From NCBI RefSeq assembly GCF_040359615.1, contig NZ_CP132942.1, positions 1 through 64,000 on the forward strand: a DNA stretch of 64,000 bases, read 5' to 3'. The notes below the pieces were generated by a model. That model worked only from the letters and a program-made list of their open reading frames with translations. It was not told the origin of the DNA and ran no database searches. The stretch is from Tunturibacter psychrotolerans (GTDB lineage: Bacteria > Acidobacteriota > Terriglobia > Terriglobales > Acidobacteriaceae). The translations under genes and the position numbers were made by a program. This document shows, in pieces, positions 25,224 to 32,860 of this stretch (position 1 is the first letter of the stretch; each line of letters begins with the position of its first letter).

Positions 25224-26150
25224 ATGCGTGGAGCTTTGATTGTTGGGATGTTGCTGGTTGGTTGTGCGGTGGCTGAGGCGCAGAGCTCGGGTTGGCCGGC
25301 GGGGCCGGAGCATGCGGTGGTGACGCTTTGGCCGAAGGGGGCTCCGGGGGTGAATACGACGACCGGCCCGGAGGCGGATACAACGACCGCGGCGAGCGAG
25401 AAGATTGCGGGGCGGCCGCTGGTGCGGCTGGGGAATGTTTCGGTGCCGACGATTACGGTGTATGAGCCGAAGGTCGTGGGGAATGGGGCCGCGGTGGTGG
25501 TGTTTCCGGGGGGCGCGTACAGGATTCTGGCGATGGATCTTGAAGGCACAGAGGTTTGCGATTGGCTGACGGCGCGGGGAGTTGCTTGTTTTCTGTTGAA
25601 GTATCGGGTGCCAGAGACGGGGCCTTATCCGAAATCTGATGAGGGGTTGCAAGATGCGCAGAGAGCCGTGGGGATGGTGCGGGCGAGGGCGGCGGAGTGG
25701 AAGATCGAGCCGAACAAGGTGGGCGTGCTGGGGTTTTCGGCGGGTGCGCATCTGGCAGCGGCGGTGAGTACGCACTATGCGACGCGGCTTTATCCACGGG
25801 TGGATGCGGCGGATGAGGTGAGTTGCAGGCCGGACTTTGCGGTAGTGATGTATCCGGGGTATCTGGCGATTGCGGAAAAGGGGATGGCGTTCAGTCCAGA
25901 TATTCCGGTGACGAAGGAGACGCCGCCTACGTTTCTGGTGCAGGCGGAGGACGACGCTACAGCGCATGTGGAGAATGCCGTGGAGTACTTTCTGGCTTTG
26001 AAGCGCGCGGGTGTGCCGACCGAGCTACACGTGTATGCCGAAGGTGGACATGGGTATGGGCTCCGACGGACGAAGCTACCCGTGACTGCGTGGCCGGATT
26101 TGGTGGATGTGTGGATGAAGACGATTGGGGTGACGGCTGGAACGCATTAG
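25224..26150 (+). CDS. Exported alpha/beta hydrolase (acetyl-xylan esterase / BD-FAE-like)
   Basis: 308 aa. Signal peptide MRGALIVGMLLVGCAVAEAQ; the Cys before AVAEAQ is not in a standard lipobox. The fold is an alpha/beta hydrolase: oxyanion-hole region VVVFPGGAYRILA, nucleophile elbow VGVLGFSAGAHLAAAV (Ser about 172), acid region FLVQAEDDATAHVENA and catalytic His in EGGHGYGL. This matches secreted esterases of the BD-FAE/Axe2 group that remove acetyl groups from plant xylan. It fits a soil saprotroph and the GH3 gene at the window start. Substrate is inferred. Confidence 0.87.
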   Translation: MRGALIVGMLLVGCAVAEAQSSGWPAGPEHAVVTLWPKGAPGVNTTTGPEADTTTAASEKIAGRPLVRLGNVSVPTITVYEPKVVGNGAAVVVFPGGAYRILAMDLEGTEVCDWLTARGVACFLLKYRVPETGPYPKSDEGLQDAQRAVGMVRARAAEWKIEPNKVGVLGFSAGAHLAAAVSTHYATRLYPRVDAADEVSCRPDFAVVMYPGYLAIAEKGMAFSPDIPVTKETPPTFLVQAEDDATAHVENAVEYFLALKRAGVPTELHVYAEGGHGYGLRRTKLPVTAWPDLVDVWMKTIGVTAGTH

Positions 26151-26247
26151 TGTCGGCGGGTGTGGTTTCTCCTGACTGAGACGAACATTCTGTTTGCGTG
26201 TTGCGTACTGCGGTGAGTGTTCCGAATTCATTCGAGGAGAAGCGGCG

Positions 26248-26736
26248 ATGAGGAAGTTTTCTGTCTTGCTGATGGTGGTTGTGTTGAGTGGCGTGTGTGC
26301 GCGGGGTCGGGCGCAGGCGGTTCCGGCGCTTGGGGATATCAAAAGTCAGGAGGAGTTGACGAAGGCGATTACGACGCTCGATAAGGAGCTGTTCGATGCG
26401 TATAACAACTGCGATATCGACAAGCTGGGGACGCTGGTGGTGGACGATCTGGAGTTCTATCACGACAAGACGGGGCTGGCGGTGGGCAGGCAGGTGTTTC
26501 TGGATGCGATCAAAAATAATATCTGCGGGAAGGTGACGCGGAAGCTGGTGGATGGGTCGCTGGAGGTGTATCCGCTGAAGGGTTATGGGGCGGTGGAGCT
26601 TGGCGTGCATCGGTTTTATCATCCGGGGATGCCGGGGAATGTGGGCGAGGCGAAGTTTATTACCCTGTGGCAGTACAAGGATGGAGCGTGGAAGGTTTCG
26701 CGGGTGATCAGCTACGACCATGAAGCGGCGAAGTGA
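26248..26736 (+). CDS. Exported NTF2-like (DUF4440) protein
   Basis: 162 aa from the ATG at 26248 with GAGGAG eight bases upstream; an upstream in-frame start at 26194 would place 18 residues before the signal peptide. MRKFSVLLMVVVLSGVCARG is the signal. The mature part has the SnoaL/DUF4440 cone-fold pattern: ELTKAITTLDKELFDAYNNC, LVVDDLEFYHDKTGL, FITLWQYKDGAWKVSRVISY. Such proteins bind small ligands or act as isomerase-like enzymes; the role here is unknown. Confidence 0.82.
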   Translation: MRKFSVLLMVVVLSGVCARGRAQAVPALGDIKSQEELTKAITTLDKELFDAYNNCDIDKLGTLVVDDLEFYHDKTGLAVGRQVFLDAIKNNICGKVTRKLVDGSLEVYPLKGYGAVELGVHRFYHPGMPGNVGEAKFITLWQYKDGAWKVSRVISYDHEAAK

Positions 26737-26832
26737 TGCGGAATTTGTGGCGGAGTCGGGTGGGGTCGGATATGCTGGTCGCTACTCTGGATACAAAATT
26801 CTGCTGGACATTTTTCTAAATGAGGATGGACG

Positions 26833-27189
26833 ATGCTTCGTTTACTTCTGCACTGGATTCTGAACGCGGTGGCTTTGCTGGTGGTGGCACATTTTGTTCA
26901 GGGCTTTGATGTAAGTAACTTTGTTTCGGCGTTGATTGCGGTGGTGGTGATTGGATTGTTCAACGCTACGCTGGGGCTGCTTTTGAAGATCATTACGTTG
27001 CCGTTGGGGATTCTGACGTTTGGCATTTTCTTTCTGGTGATCAATGCGGTGATTCTGTGGTTTTCGAGCAAATTTGTTCCGGGGTTCGCTGTGACCACGT
27101 TCAAAGCGGCGTTTCTTGGGGCGCTGGCGCTGGCGGTGGTGCATCTGCTGTTTGGACTTTTTGGGTCGGCGATGAAGAAGCGGGTTTAG
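26833..27189 (+). CDS. Phage-holin-4 family (PF04020-type) membrane protein
   Basis: 118 aa, four hydrophobic helices with little else: MLRLLLHWILNAVALLVVAH, ALIAVVVIGLFNATLGLLLKI, LPLGILTFGIFFLVINAVIL and AAFLGALALAVVHLLFGLFG. The pattern NATLGxLLKIITLPxxILTFGIFxLVINA is the hallmark of this widely distributed family. Despite the name it is chromosomal and not linked to phage genes here. Function unknown. Confidence 0.88.
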   Translation: MLRLLLHWILNAVALLVVAHFVQGFDVSNFVSALIAVVVIGLFNATLGLLLKIITLPLGILTFGIFFLVINAVILWFSSKFVPGFAVTTFKAAFLGALALAVVHLLFGLFGSAMKKRV

Positions 27190-27212
27190 GTCTCTAATGA
27201 CTGTGGAGTCGC

Positions 27213-27971
27213 GTGAGGAATCCTTTGAACAATCCATTTGTGGTATTTGTCGCTGCATTTTTCCTATTGTGGCTGGCAGCCTGGGTGGGTGGGCGACTGG
27301 GCCAGCGGCGGCGTGACTTTACCGAAGCGGTTCGGACGGACTTCGGGGTGGTTCTTGCGGCTACGCTGACGCTGCTGGGGTTGATTATCGGCTTCAGCTT
27401 TTCGATGGCTACTGCGCGGTACGACCTGCGTAAGTCGTACGAAGAGGCTGAGGCGAATGCGATTGGGACTGAGTATGTGCGGGCCGATTTGTTGCCAGCG
27501 GCGGAGGGAGCGCAGGTGCGTTCGCTGCTGAAGCAATATACGGATCTGCGAATACGGTTTTATAAGACGCAAGACGGTGGGGATCTTCGGCAGATTAATT
27601 CGGAGACGGCGCGGTTGCAGAATGAGCTTTGGGCTGCGGCTTCAAAGCCGGCGAATGCGCAGCCTTCGCCGGTGATTGCGCTGGCGGTAGGCGGTATGAA
27701 CGATGTGCTGAACTCGCAGGGGTATACGCAGGCGGCGTGGTGGAACCGAATTCCAACGGGGGCTTGGTGCCTGATGTTTGCGATTGCGATTTTTTGCAAT
27801 GCGCTGCTGGGCTATGGAGCTCGGCAGATGGAGCCGAAGTTATTTATGGTGCTTCCGGTGGTGGTGGCGGTGGCGTTCTTTTTGATCGCGGATATTGATA
27901 GTCCGCGGGGTGGGGTGATCCGGGTGCAGCCGCAGAATCTGATTAGTTTGCGGGCTGGGTTGGGCGGGTAG
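27213..27971 (+). CDS. DUF4239 (bestrophin-like) membrane protein
   Basis: 252 aa, GTG start 23 bases after the holin-like gene. Two N-terminal membrane segments (NPFVVFVAAFFLLWLAAWVG, FGVVLAATLTLLGLIIGFSFSMA) are followed by the conserved ARYDLRKSYEEAEANAIGTEYVRADLLP, a soluble helical part and two C-terminal segments (GAWCLMFAIAIFCNALLGYG, LPVVVAVAFFLIADIDSPRGG). ATARxDxRKxxxxEEANAIGTxYLR is the DUF4239 signature, linked to a bestrophin-like fold. It may be an ion channel; this is inference. Confidence 0.83.
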   Translation: MRNPLNNPFVVFVAAFFLLWLAAWVGGRLGQRRRDFTEAVRTDFGVVLAATLTLLGLIIGFSFSMATARYDLRKSYEEAEANAIGTEYVRADLLPAAEGAQVRSLLKQYTDLRIRFYKTQDGGDLRQINSETARLQNELWAAASKPANAQPSPVIALAVGGMNDVLNSQGYTQAAWWNRIPTGAWCLMFAIAIFCNALLGYGARQMEPKLFMVLPVVVAVAFFLIADIDSPRGGVIRVQPQNLISLRAGLGG

Positions 27972-28079
27972 AAATACAACGGCGAAAGCAGATGCGGGGT
28001 CTCTCCACTGCGCGACGGACGGTGAGGCTGTCCGCCGCTTCGGTTGGGTGACCTGTTTTCATTCTGAAAGGACGACTGC

Positions 28080-28150
28080 AAGAGCAACAACAACGACAAA
28101 AGCAGATCCCCTTCGGGGATGGCAACAAGAACAGCAAGGACAACGACAGT
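28080..28150. repeat. ATCCCCTTCGGGGAT-type purine-rich intergenic repeat
   Basis: Units of CAACAACAACGACAAAAGC, then a perfect hairpin ATCCCC-TTC-GGGGAT (28106-28120), then GGCAACAAGAACAGCAAGGA. The same organisation recurs at 29291-29396 on the other side of the dioxygenase gene. The remaining bases of the gap, 27972-28079, hold a GGACGGTGAGGCTGTCC-like segment and no gene. Confidence 0.65.
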
Positions 28151-28163
28151 AGTACAGTGATTG

Positions 28164-29129
28164 CTACCAAGGGTCGACGCCCAGGAGCTTGCGGCCTAGT
28201 GGGGTTAGTTCGGCGGTTTTGTATTTGGTGCGCTCCCACTCGCGGGGGTCGCCGGGGAAGGCGAAGCCCTCGGGGGCGCGGCGTTCGCGCCAGGATTCGA
28301 TGCGGCGCTGGCGGATTTCTTCGTTGCCTCCGTCGGCGGGCGTCATTGAGATGTATTGTGCGACGCGGGCTTTGTCTTCGGAGGTGTTGGGGCGAATGCC
28401 GTGGGTGAGCAGGCTGTTGAAGATGAGGAGGTCGCCGGCTTTCATGAGGACGGGCTTTAGTTCGTAGCCGGTGATGTCGGGTTTGAAGCCGTCGCGATCG
28501 GCGGGCTGGGTCTTCTTCCAGACTTCGAAGTTGCGGAAGATCTCGGGGACGCACTGGAAGCCGCCGGTGGATTCGTCGGTGTCGACGAGGGAGAGGACGC
28601 CCTGGACGTTGACGGGGAGTGGGTCGAGGGTGGTGTCGACGTCGTTGTGGATGAAGCCGGCGAAGGCGCGGCCGCTGCGGTTGGGGGTGTTGAGGTTGGC
28701 GCGGTCGATGGTAACCCAGAGACGCTCGTCGTCCCAGATGTCGACGAAGGCGTCGTAGACGCGCGGCTGCTGGCGGTTGTCCCAGAGGGTCTGGTGGTTG
28801 TAGACCTCGACCATGCCGCTGTTGTTGAGCTCCTTCATGGCGTGGTTGCGGAGTTGGGCGGCGCTCCAGGTCCCGACGTCGTTGGGGTCCATTTCCTGGA
28901 ACTCCCAGAGGAAGTTGCGGGTGCGCTCGACGTTGGCGGCGGGGACGGCCTGACGGATGACGACGTAGCCGTAGGTCTGCCAGTGGTCGAAGTCGGCTTG
29001 CGAGAGGACGCGGAGGGGGAGTTTTTTCTTGATCTCGCGGAGAGGCTGGCGGGCGACTTCGATGTTGAGGCTGTTTTCGCCGGGCTTGCCGACGACGTTG
29101 TGTTCGAGGACTGCGGTATGGGTTCTCAT
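28164..29129 (-). CDS. Phytanoyl-CoA dioxygenase (PhyH) family protein
   Basis: 321-aa Fe(II)/2-oxoglutarate oxygenase-like protein. Visible are FDHWQTYGYVVIRQAVPAAN (domain start), the HND of AGFIHNDVDTTLDP (HxD-type iron ligands), VQGVLSLVDTDESTGGFQCV, and the distal His/Arg in LLTHGIRPNTSEDKARVAQY. PhyH members hydroxylate lipids, antibiotics or small metabolites; the substrate is unknown. It is flanked on both sides by related intergenic repeats and convergent with the DUF4239 gene. Confidence 0.88.
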   Translation of the reverse strand: MRTHTAVLEHNVVGKPGENSLNIEVARQPLREIKKKLPLRVLSQADFDHWQTYGYVVIRQAVPAANVERTRNFLWEFQEMDPNDVGTWSAAQLRNHAMKELNNSGMVEVYNHQTLWDNRQQPRVYDAFVDIWDDERLWVTIDRANLNTPNRSGRAFAGFIHNDVDTTLDPLPVNVQGVLSLVDTDESTGGFQCVPEIFRNFEVWKKTQPADRDGFKPDITGYELKPVLMKAGDLLIFNSLLTHGIRPNTSEDKARVAQYISMTPADGGNEEIRQRRIESWRERRAPEGFAFPGDPREWERTKYKTAELTPLGRKLLGVDPW

Positions 29130-29290
29130 GTTTGGTTCCGATCCTTGCGCTGATTGCTTACGAGAGAACTTTAGAGCGGGAGGGAGGGGAGTTGTTGGCT
29201 TTGGGTGCCAAATACTGGTACTGGAATCTCACTTGGGCGGGTTGGATGGCTATAATTGCGTCGGCTTTGGATTGGGAGACTCGCTGTGGC

Positions 29291-29396
29291 ACAGCAAAGC
29301 AAAAACAGACCCCTTCGAAGATGACAACAAGAAAGGCGACTGCAAACGCAACAGCAGATCCCCTTCGGGGATGACAGCCAGAAAGACAAGAGCAAC
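29291..29396. repeat. Second block of the ATCCCCTTCGGGGAT-type repeat, two units
   Basis: Unit a: AAAACAGACCCCTTCGAAG, then ATGACAACAAGAAAGGCGAC. Unit b: GCAACAGCAG, perfect hairpin ATCCCC-TTC-GGGGAT (29358-29372), then GACAGCCAGAAAGACAAGAG. The two units are arranged head to tail. They lie in the gap (29130-29438) between the divergent PhyH and AraC genes, where promoters for both would be expected. Confidence 0.65.
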
Positions 29397-29438
29397 TACA
29401 CCTGCACAGGTTTGTGGATGATTTTTTGAAGGGGCGGG

Positions 29439-30341
29439 ATGAAACCGTTTCTGGAGCACATCAAGACGTCGAAGGATTCTTCGTGGGTGTTGTTTGACCG
29501 GCGGCTGCCTGCGATTCCGTTTGAGTGGCACTACAACAGCGAGTATGAGCTGACGCTGACGCTGAATAGTCGCGGGCAGAGGTTTATTGGGGACAACATC
29601 TCGCGATATGACGATGGGGATCTGGTGCTGATTGGGCCGAAGATTCCGCATACGTGGTGTTCGAGTGAGGATGTTTGTAAGGAGCGGGAGCATCAGGCGC
29701 TGGTGCTCTGGTTCAGCGATGCGTTTGTGAAGGGGATGATCGATCCGCATGTGGAGCTGAAACCGATTCGGCGGCTGCTGGAGCGGTCTTCGCGAGCGTT
29801 GACGTTTTCGGAGCCGGTGAGGGAGAAGGCGCGGGAGATTGTCTGCGCGATGGTTGAGCAGGGGCCGGGGGCTCGGCTGACTGGATTGTTGAGTGTTTTG
29901 CTGCTGCTGGCCGAGGATGCTGGGAGCGCGCCGCTGGCTTCAGAGGCTAATCAGAGTGAGAGTTTTGCGGAGGCTACTGAGGAGCGTATTGGGAGGGTGA
30001 TCTCGCATCTGCATGAACACTATCGCGATGAGATGGTGGTGGAGAAGCTGGTGAGGATTGGAGCGTTGAGTCGTAGCTCGCTGCATCGGCTGTTCAAGAG
30101 GCAGACGCGGATGACGATGGGGATGTATGTGGCGCATCTGCGCGTGGGGCACGCTTGTGCTCTGCTGCTGAATAGTGAAAAGCCAATTGCTGTGATTGCG
30201 GATGAGGTGGGGTATGGGAATCTGGCGAATTTCAATCGGCAGTTTAAGGGGCTGAAAGGGCAGACGCCGCGGGAGTTTCGACGGGCGTTTCAGCGTGTCC
30301 TGCCGGACGGGCCGCCTGCGCGGCGGGCGGTCACTTCGTGA
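29439..30341 (+). CDS. AraC-family transcriptional regulator with repeat-derived C-terminus
   Basis: 300 aa. The N-terminal cupin-like sensor domain (SWVLFDRRLPAIPFEWHYNS, LVLIGPKIPHTWCSSED) is followed from about residue 180 by two helix-turn-helix motifs: VEKLVRIGALSRSSLHRLFK and PIAVIADEVGYGNLANFNRQ, ending in the family-typical GQTPREFRRAFQR. The next residues, VLPDGPPARRAVTS and the stop, are encoded by a copy of the dispersed REPIN-like repeat. The sensor type and the divergent PhyH dioxygenase suggest it may control that gene in response to a small metabolite. GGGGCGGG lies just before the ATG. Confidence 0.9.
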   Translation: MKPFLEHIKTSKDSSWVLFDRRLPAIPFEWHYNSEYELTLTLNSRGQRFIGDNISRYDDGDLVLIGPKIPHTWCSSEDVCKEREHQALVLWFSDAFVKGMIDPHVELKPIRRLLERSSRALTFSEPVREKAREIVCAMVEQGPGARLTGLLSVLLLLAEDAGSAPLASEANQSESFAEATEERIGRVISHLHEHYRDEMVVEKLVRIGALSRSSLHRLFKRQTRMTMGMYVAHLRVGHACALLLNSEKPIAVIADEVGYGNLANFNRQFKGLKGQTPREFRRAFQRVLPDGPPARRAVTS

Positions 30342-30350
30342 CTTGTATAT
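30297..30350 (+). repeat. REPIN-like element copy overlapping the AraC stop codon
   Basis: CCTGCCGGACGGG, stem CCGCC-TGCGC-GGCGG, then GCGGTCAC-TTC-GTGACTTGTATAT. The first hairpin differs from the other copies at both sides of the stem in a compensating way. The TGA of the AraC gene (30339-30341) is part of the second hairpin (GTCACTTCGTGAC). The copy fills the gap to the convergent pheS gene. Confidence 0.8.
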
Positions 30351-30361
30351 CTTTTTCCTGC

Positions 30362-31465
30362 TTAGGCGAATTGCTCTAAGAAGCGCATGTCGCCGGAGTA
30401 GAAGTGGCCTATGTCGGAGACGCCGTGGAGCATCATTGCGATGCGCTCTACTCCCATGCCGAAGGCGAAGCCGGTGATCTTCTCGGGGTTGTAGGCGTCG
30501 TCGGAGGGGTTTATTTTTCGGCGCTCGGCGGTGACTGCGGCGAAGACGGCAGGGTCGACCATGCCGCAGCCTAAGAGCTCGATCCAGCCCGAGTGTTTGC
30601 ACTTGCGACAGCCTTTGCCTCCGCAGAAGATGCAGGAGATCTGGACGTCGGCGCTGGGTTCGGTGAAGGGGAAGAAGCTGGGGAAGAAGCGGGTTTTTAC
30701 GTCAGAGCCGAAGAGGGCCTTCATCGCGTGATCTAAAGTTCCTTTTAGATCCGAGAAAGTGATATTGGTGTCGACGCAGAGGCCCTCGATCTGATGGAAG
30801 ATGGGCGAGTGGGTGGCGTCGGCGGCGTCGTTGCGATGGACTTTGCCGGGGATGACGATGCGGATGGGTGGGGCCTGCGCGATCATCGTGCGAATTTGGA
30901 CGGGGCTGGTGTGGGTGCGCATGAGGAGACGGTCGCGACTGGGGCGCGAGTGCTGGTTCGCGATGACGAGGGTGTCCTGCGTGTCGCGTGCGGGGTGGTT
31001 CGGGGGGAAGTTAAGGGCTTCGAAGTTGAAGAAGTCGGACTCGACCTGGGGGCCGAGGTTGGTGCTGTAGCCGAGATGATGGAAGACGGAGACGATCTCG
31101 TGCATGGTCTTCAAGAGCGGGTGGGGGATGCCAGGGGTGCGGAGGGTGCCGGGGAGAGTGATGTCGATTCCCTGCACTGCGGATTTTGTCGCTGTGGCTG
31201 GGGACTCGAGGGCGGCTTCGATCTGCTGCTTGAGCTGGTTGAAGCGGATGCCGAGAGCTTTTTTGGCTTCGGGGGGCGCGGATTTTAACCAGGCTTCGCT
31301 GATGAGCTTGAGGCGGCCCTGCTTGCGGCCGAGCCAGTGGAGGCGGAAGGCCTCGGGGTCGGTGAGGGATGCGGTTTCGAGACGGGCTTCTTCGGCCAGG
31401 GCGGCGAAGGCGGTGTCGAGGGAGGCGTCGTCGAAGTGCTGTAATGCTGTGATTTCTTCGGACAT
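30362..31465 (-). CDS. pheS: Phenylalanyl-tRNA synthetase alpha subunit
   Basis: 367 aa class II synthetase subunit carrying the active site. An N-terminal coiled-coil region (about 1-90) precedes GIDITLPG and HPLLKTMHEIVSVFHHLGYS. Then come HPARDTQDTLVI, LLMRTHTSPVQIRTM (motif 2 area), the Phe-pocket region EPSADVQISC and motif 3 GFAFGMGVERIAMMLHGVSD. The FCGGKGCRKCKHSGWIEL segment has a CxxC-x4-CxxC arrangement that may bind zinc, as in some PheS lineages. It pairs with pheT at 22023-24197, which is more than 6 kb away and separated by unrelated genes. Its own 5' gap is short (to 31604). Confidence 0.94.
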   Translation of the reverse strand: MSEEITALQHFDDASLDTAFAALAEEARLETASLTDPEAFRLHWLGRKQGRLKLISEAWLKSAPPEAKKALGIRFNQLKQQIEAALESPATATKSAVQGIDITLPGTLRTPGIPHPLLKTMHEIVSVFHHLGYSTNLGPQVESDFFNFEALNFPPNHPARDTQDTLVIANQHSRPSRDRLLMRTHTSPVQIRTMIAQAPPIRIVIPGKVHRNDAADATHSPIFHQIEGLCVDTNITFSDLKGTLDHAMKALFGSDVKTRFFPSFFPFTEPSADVQISCIFCGGKGCRKCKHSGWIELLGCGMVDPAVFAAVTAERRKINPSDDAYNPEKITGFAFGMGVERIAMMLHGVSDIGHFYSGDMRFLEQFA

Positions 31466-31550
31466 TTCCTATTCAGAGTAAATGAAAGGCTGACCGTAGA
31501 GTGGGTTGCGATCGAGGGACGCGACGGGATTGTTAGGAAGGATGAAGAAT

Positions 31551-31588
31551 GGCCCTGATGCCTGGCTTTGCCTCGAGCGATCAGGGCC
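31551..31588 (-). terminator. Putative transcription terminator hairpin
   Basis: Perfect 9-bp stem GGCCCTGAT / ATCAGGGCC with a 20-base loop, 16 bases past the stop of the 31604-32020 gene. On the minus strand it is followed by ATTCTTCATCCTTCC, moderately U-rich, so termination is probable rather than certain. Confidence 0.55.
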
Positions 31589-31603
31589 GTTTAGGGTGTT
31601 CCA

Positions 31604-32020
31604 CTAGAGGCCTGACTGGTTGGATTGAACGGTGGCTGTGGGGTTTATCGGTTTGGTTGAGGCGGGTGTTGATTTTATGAGGATGGGACCGGATTTGGTC
31701 TCTTTTCGCCAGATGCGAATCATCTCAAGCGTCTCGGCCTGGGTTAGCTTGGCTAGCTTGGTGAGCGGATCGCCAGCTTTGGCGTTCATCGGACGAACGA
31801 TGGTTGCCTGGTTAATCCCGGGACGAATCCTGAGAAAGACTCCGCCGACTTCTCTTTGGTTTGGAGTTGGCACCGTGGTCGCCATCCTAAGTTCGCCGTT
31901 TGGCTTCATGTTGTTGAGCGCGTATACGGCGCAGTTTCCATCTTTGAGGAGTTCACGAACCAGATCCTTTACGAGCTCGGATTGATTTGCGCTGAACTCG
32001 ATACCATGCACATTGGGCAT
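31604..32020 (-). CDS. Protein of unknown function
   Basis: 138 aa, no signal peptide or membrane segment. The N-terminus MPNVHGIEFSANQSELVKDL and the basic, Ser/Thr/Pro-rich C-terminus (SGPILIKSTPASTKPINPTA) flank a core with RMATTVPTPNQREVGGVFLR. An upstream GGGGGG stretch precedes the ATG. Unrecognised; the C-terminal tail looks disordered. Confidence 0.65.
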   Translation of the reverse strand: MPNVHGIEFSANQSELVKDLVRELLKDGNCAVYALNNMKPNGELRMATTVPTPNQREVGGVFLRIRPGINQATIVRPMNAKAGDPLTKLAKLTQAETLEMIRIWRKETKSGPILIKSTPASTKPINPTATVQSNQSGL

Positions 32021-32182
32021 TTTGCATGCCCCCCTTTCTGACTACTGGGGCAATGCTACCGAGGGGCGCATAAGTAGTTCGTAAATGGCAACTTGGAAGC
32101 TGCTCCGGGCGAGCATGGAAAGGGTTCCAGCGGGCAGGTTCGTCCGAATCTGTTCGGAACGTTATTCCTTCTTAATTCCTTC

Positions 32183-32779
32183 TCAGTCCTGTTCGCCGAA
32201 GACCTTGGCGTAGGTCTTTCCGTAAGGGTAAAAGCGATGGGTTTCGCCGCGTTGCCAGGCGGCTCTGTGCTCGGCGTCGGTGATGTCCCAGTCGGGGCGG
32301 CATTTCTTTGTGACGGCGCGGAGATCCTGGCGGAGCTCTTCGAGGGTGGGGCGGCCCCAGAACCAGTAGCCGTTGTAGATCTTGAAGACGACAAGGCCTG
32401 GTTCGAGGACGATGGTGTAGGGGATCATGGGATTGTGGACGGGGTCGGTGTATTCGGCGATGTCGAGATCTTTCTGGATGTGGCGGCCGGCGTCGGAGAG
32501 AAAGGTCCAGTGGGCGCCGAGGCCGGTGCGGTATTCGTTGGTCTCGGAGATGTTGTCGGTGCTGATGGTGACGAGGCGGCTGTAGGCTACCTCCATCTCG
32601 GGGTGGAATTGGCGGAGGAGTTCGGACTGTCGGCGATCTTTCGGGCAGAAGCCTCCGCGGCTCAAGATGAGCACCATGGGGTGTTGTCCCTGGAGGTCGG
32701 AGAGTTTGCGGCGGGTTGCGGTGTGGTCGCTTAGTTCGTAGTCGGGAAAGATGGCTCCGGGGACGATATCTGCACGCAT
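32183..32779 (-). CDS. AhpC/TSA (peroxiredoxin-like) family protein
   Basis: 198 aa with a thioredoxin-type fold: PGAIFPDYELSDHTATRRKL, VLILSRGGFCPKDRRQSELL and ITDAEHRAAW at the C-terminus. The Cys in GGFCPKD sits where the peroxidatic Cys of peroxiredoxins lies; the motif is RGGFCPKD rather than PxxxTxxC, as in the PRX-like2/AhpC-like branch. A second Cys (KKCRPDW) could resolve. Peroxide detoxification in the cytoplasm is likely but not proven. It lies 80 bases downstream of the HAD-UbiA gene. Confidence 0.82.
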   Translation of the reverse strand: MRADIVPGAIFPDYELSDHTATRRKLSDLQGQHPMVLILSRGGFCPKDRRQSELLRQFHPEMEVAYSRLVTISTDNISETNEYRTGLGAHWTFLSDAGRHIQKDLDIAEYTDPVHNPMIPYTIVLEPGLVVFKIYNGYWFWGRPTLEELRQDLRAVTKKCRPDWDITDAEHRAAWQRGETHRFYPYGKTYAKVFGEQD

Positions 32780-32860
32780 GAGAATGAGCTCCTGCTTCCA
32801 TGATGCGCTTGAGAGCCTGTGGATGGAGAATTACTGGTGAGGATCGATGGACTTATGGTG

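Noticed and set aside
26833..27189. Phage origin suggested by the holin-family label
   Set aside because: The family is a common chromosomal membrane protein family and no phage genes are nearby.
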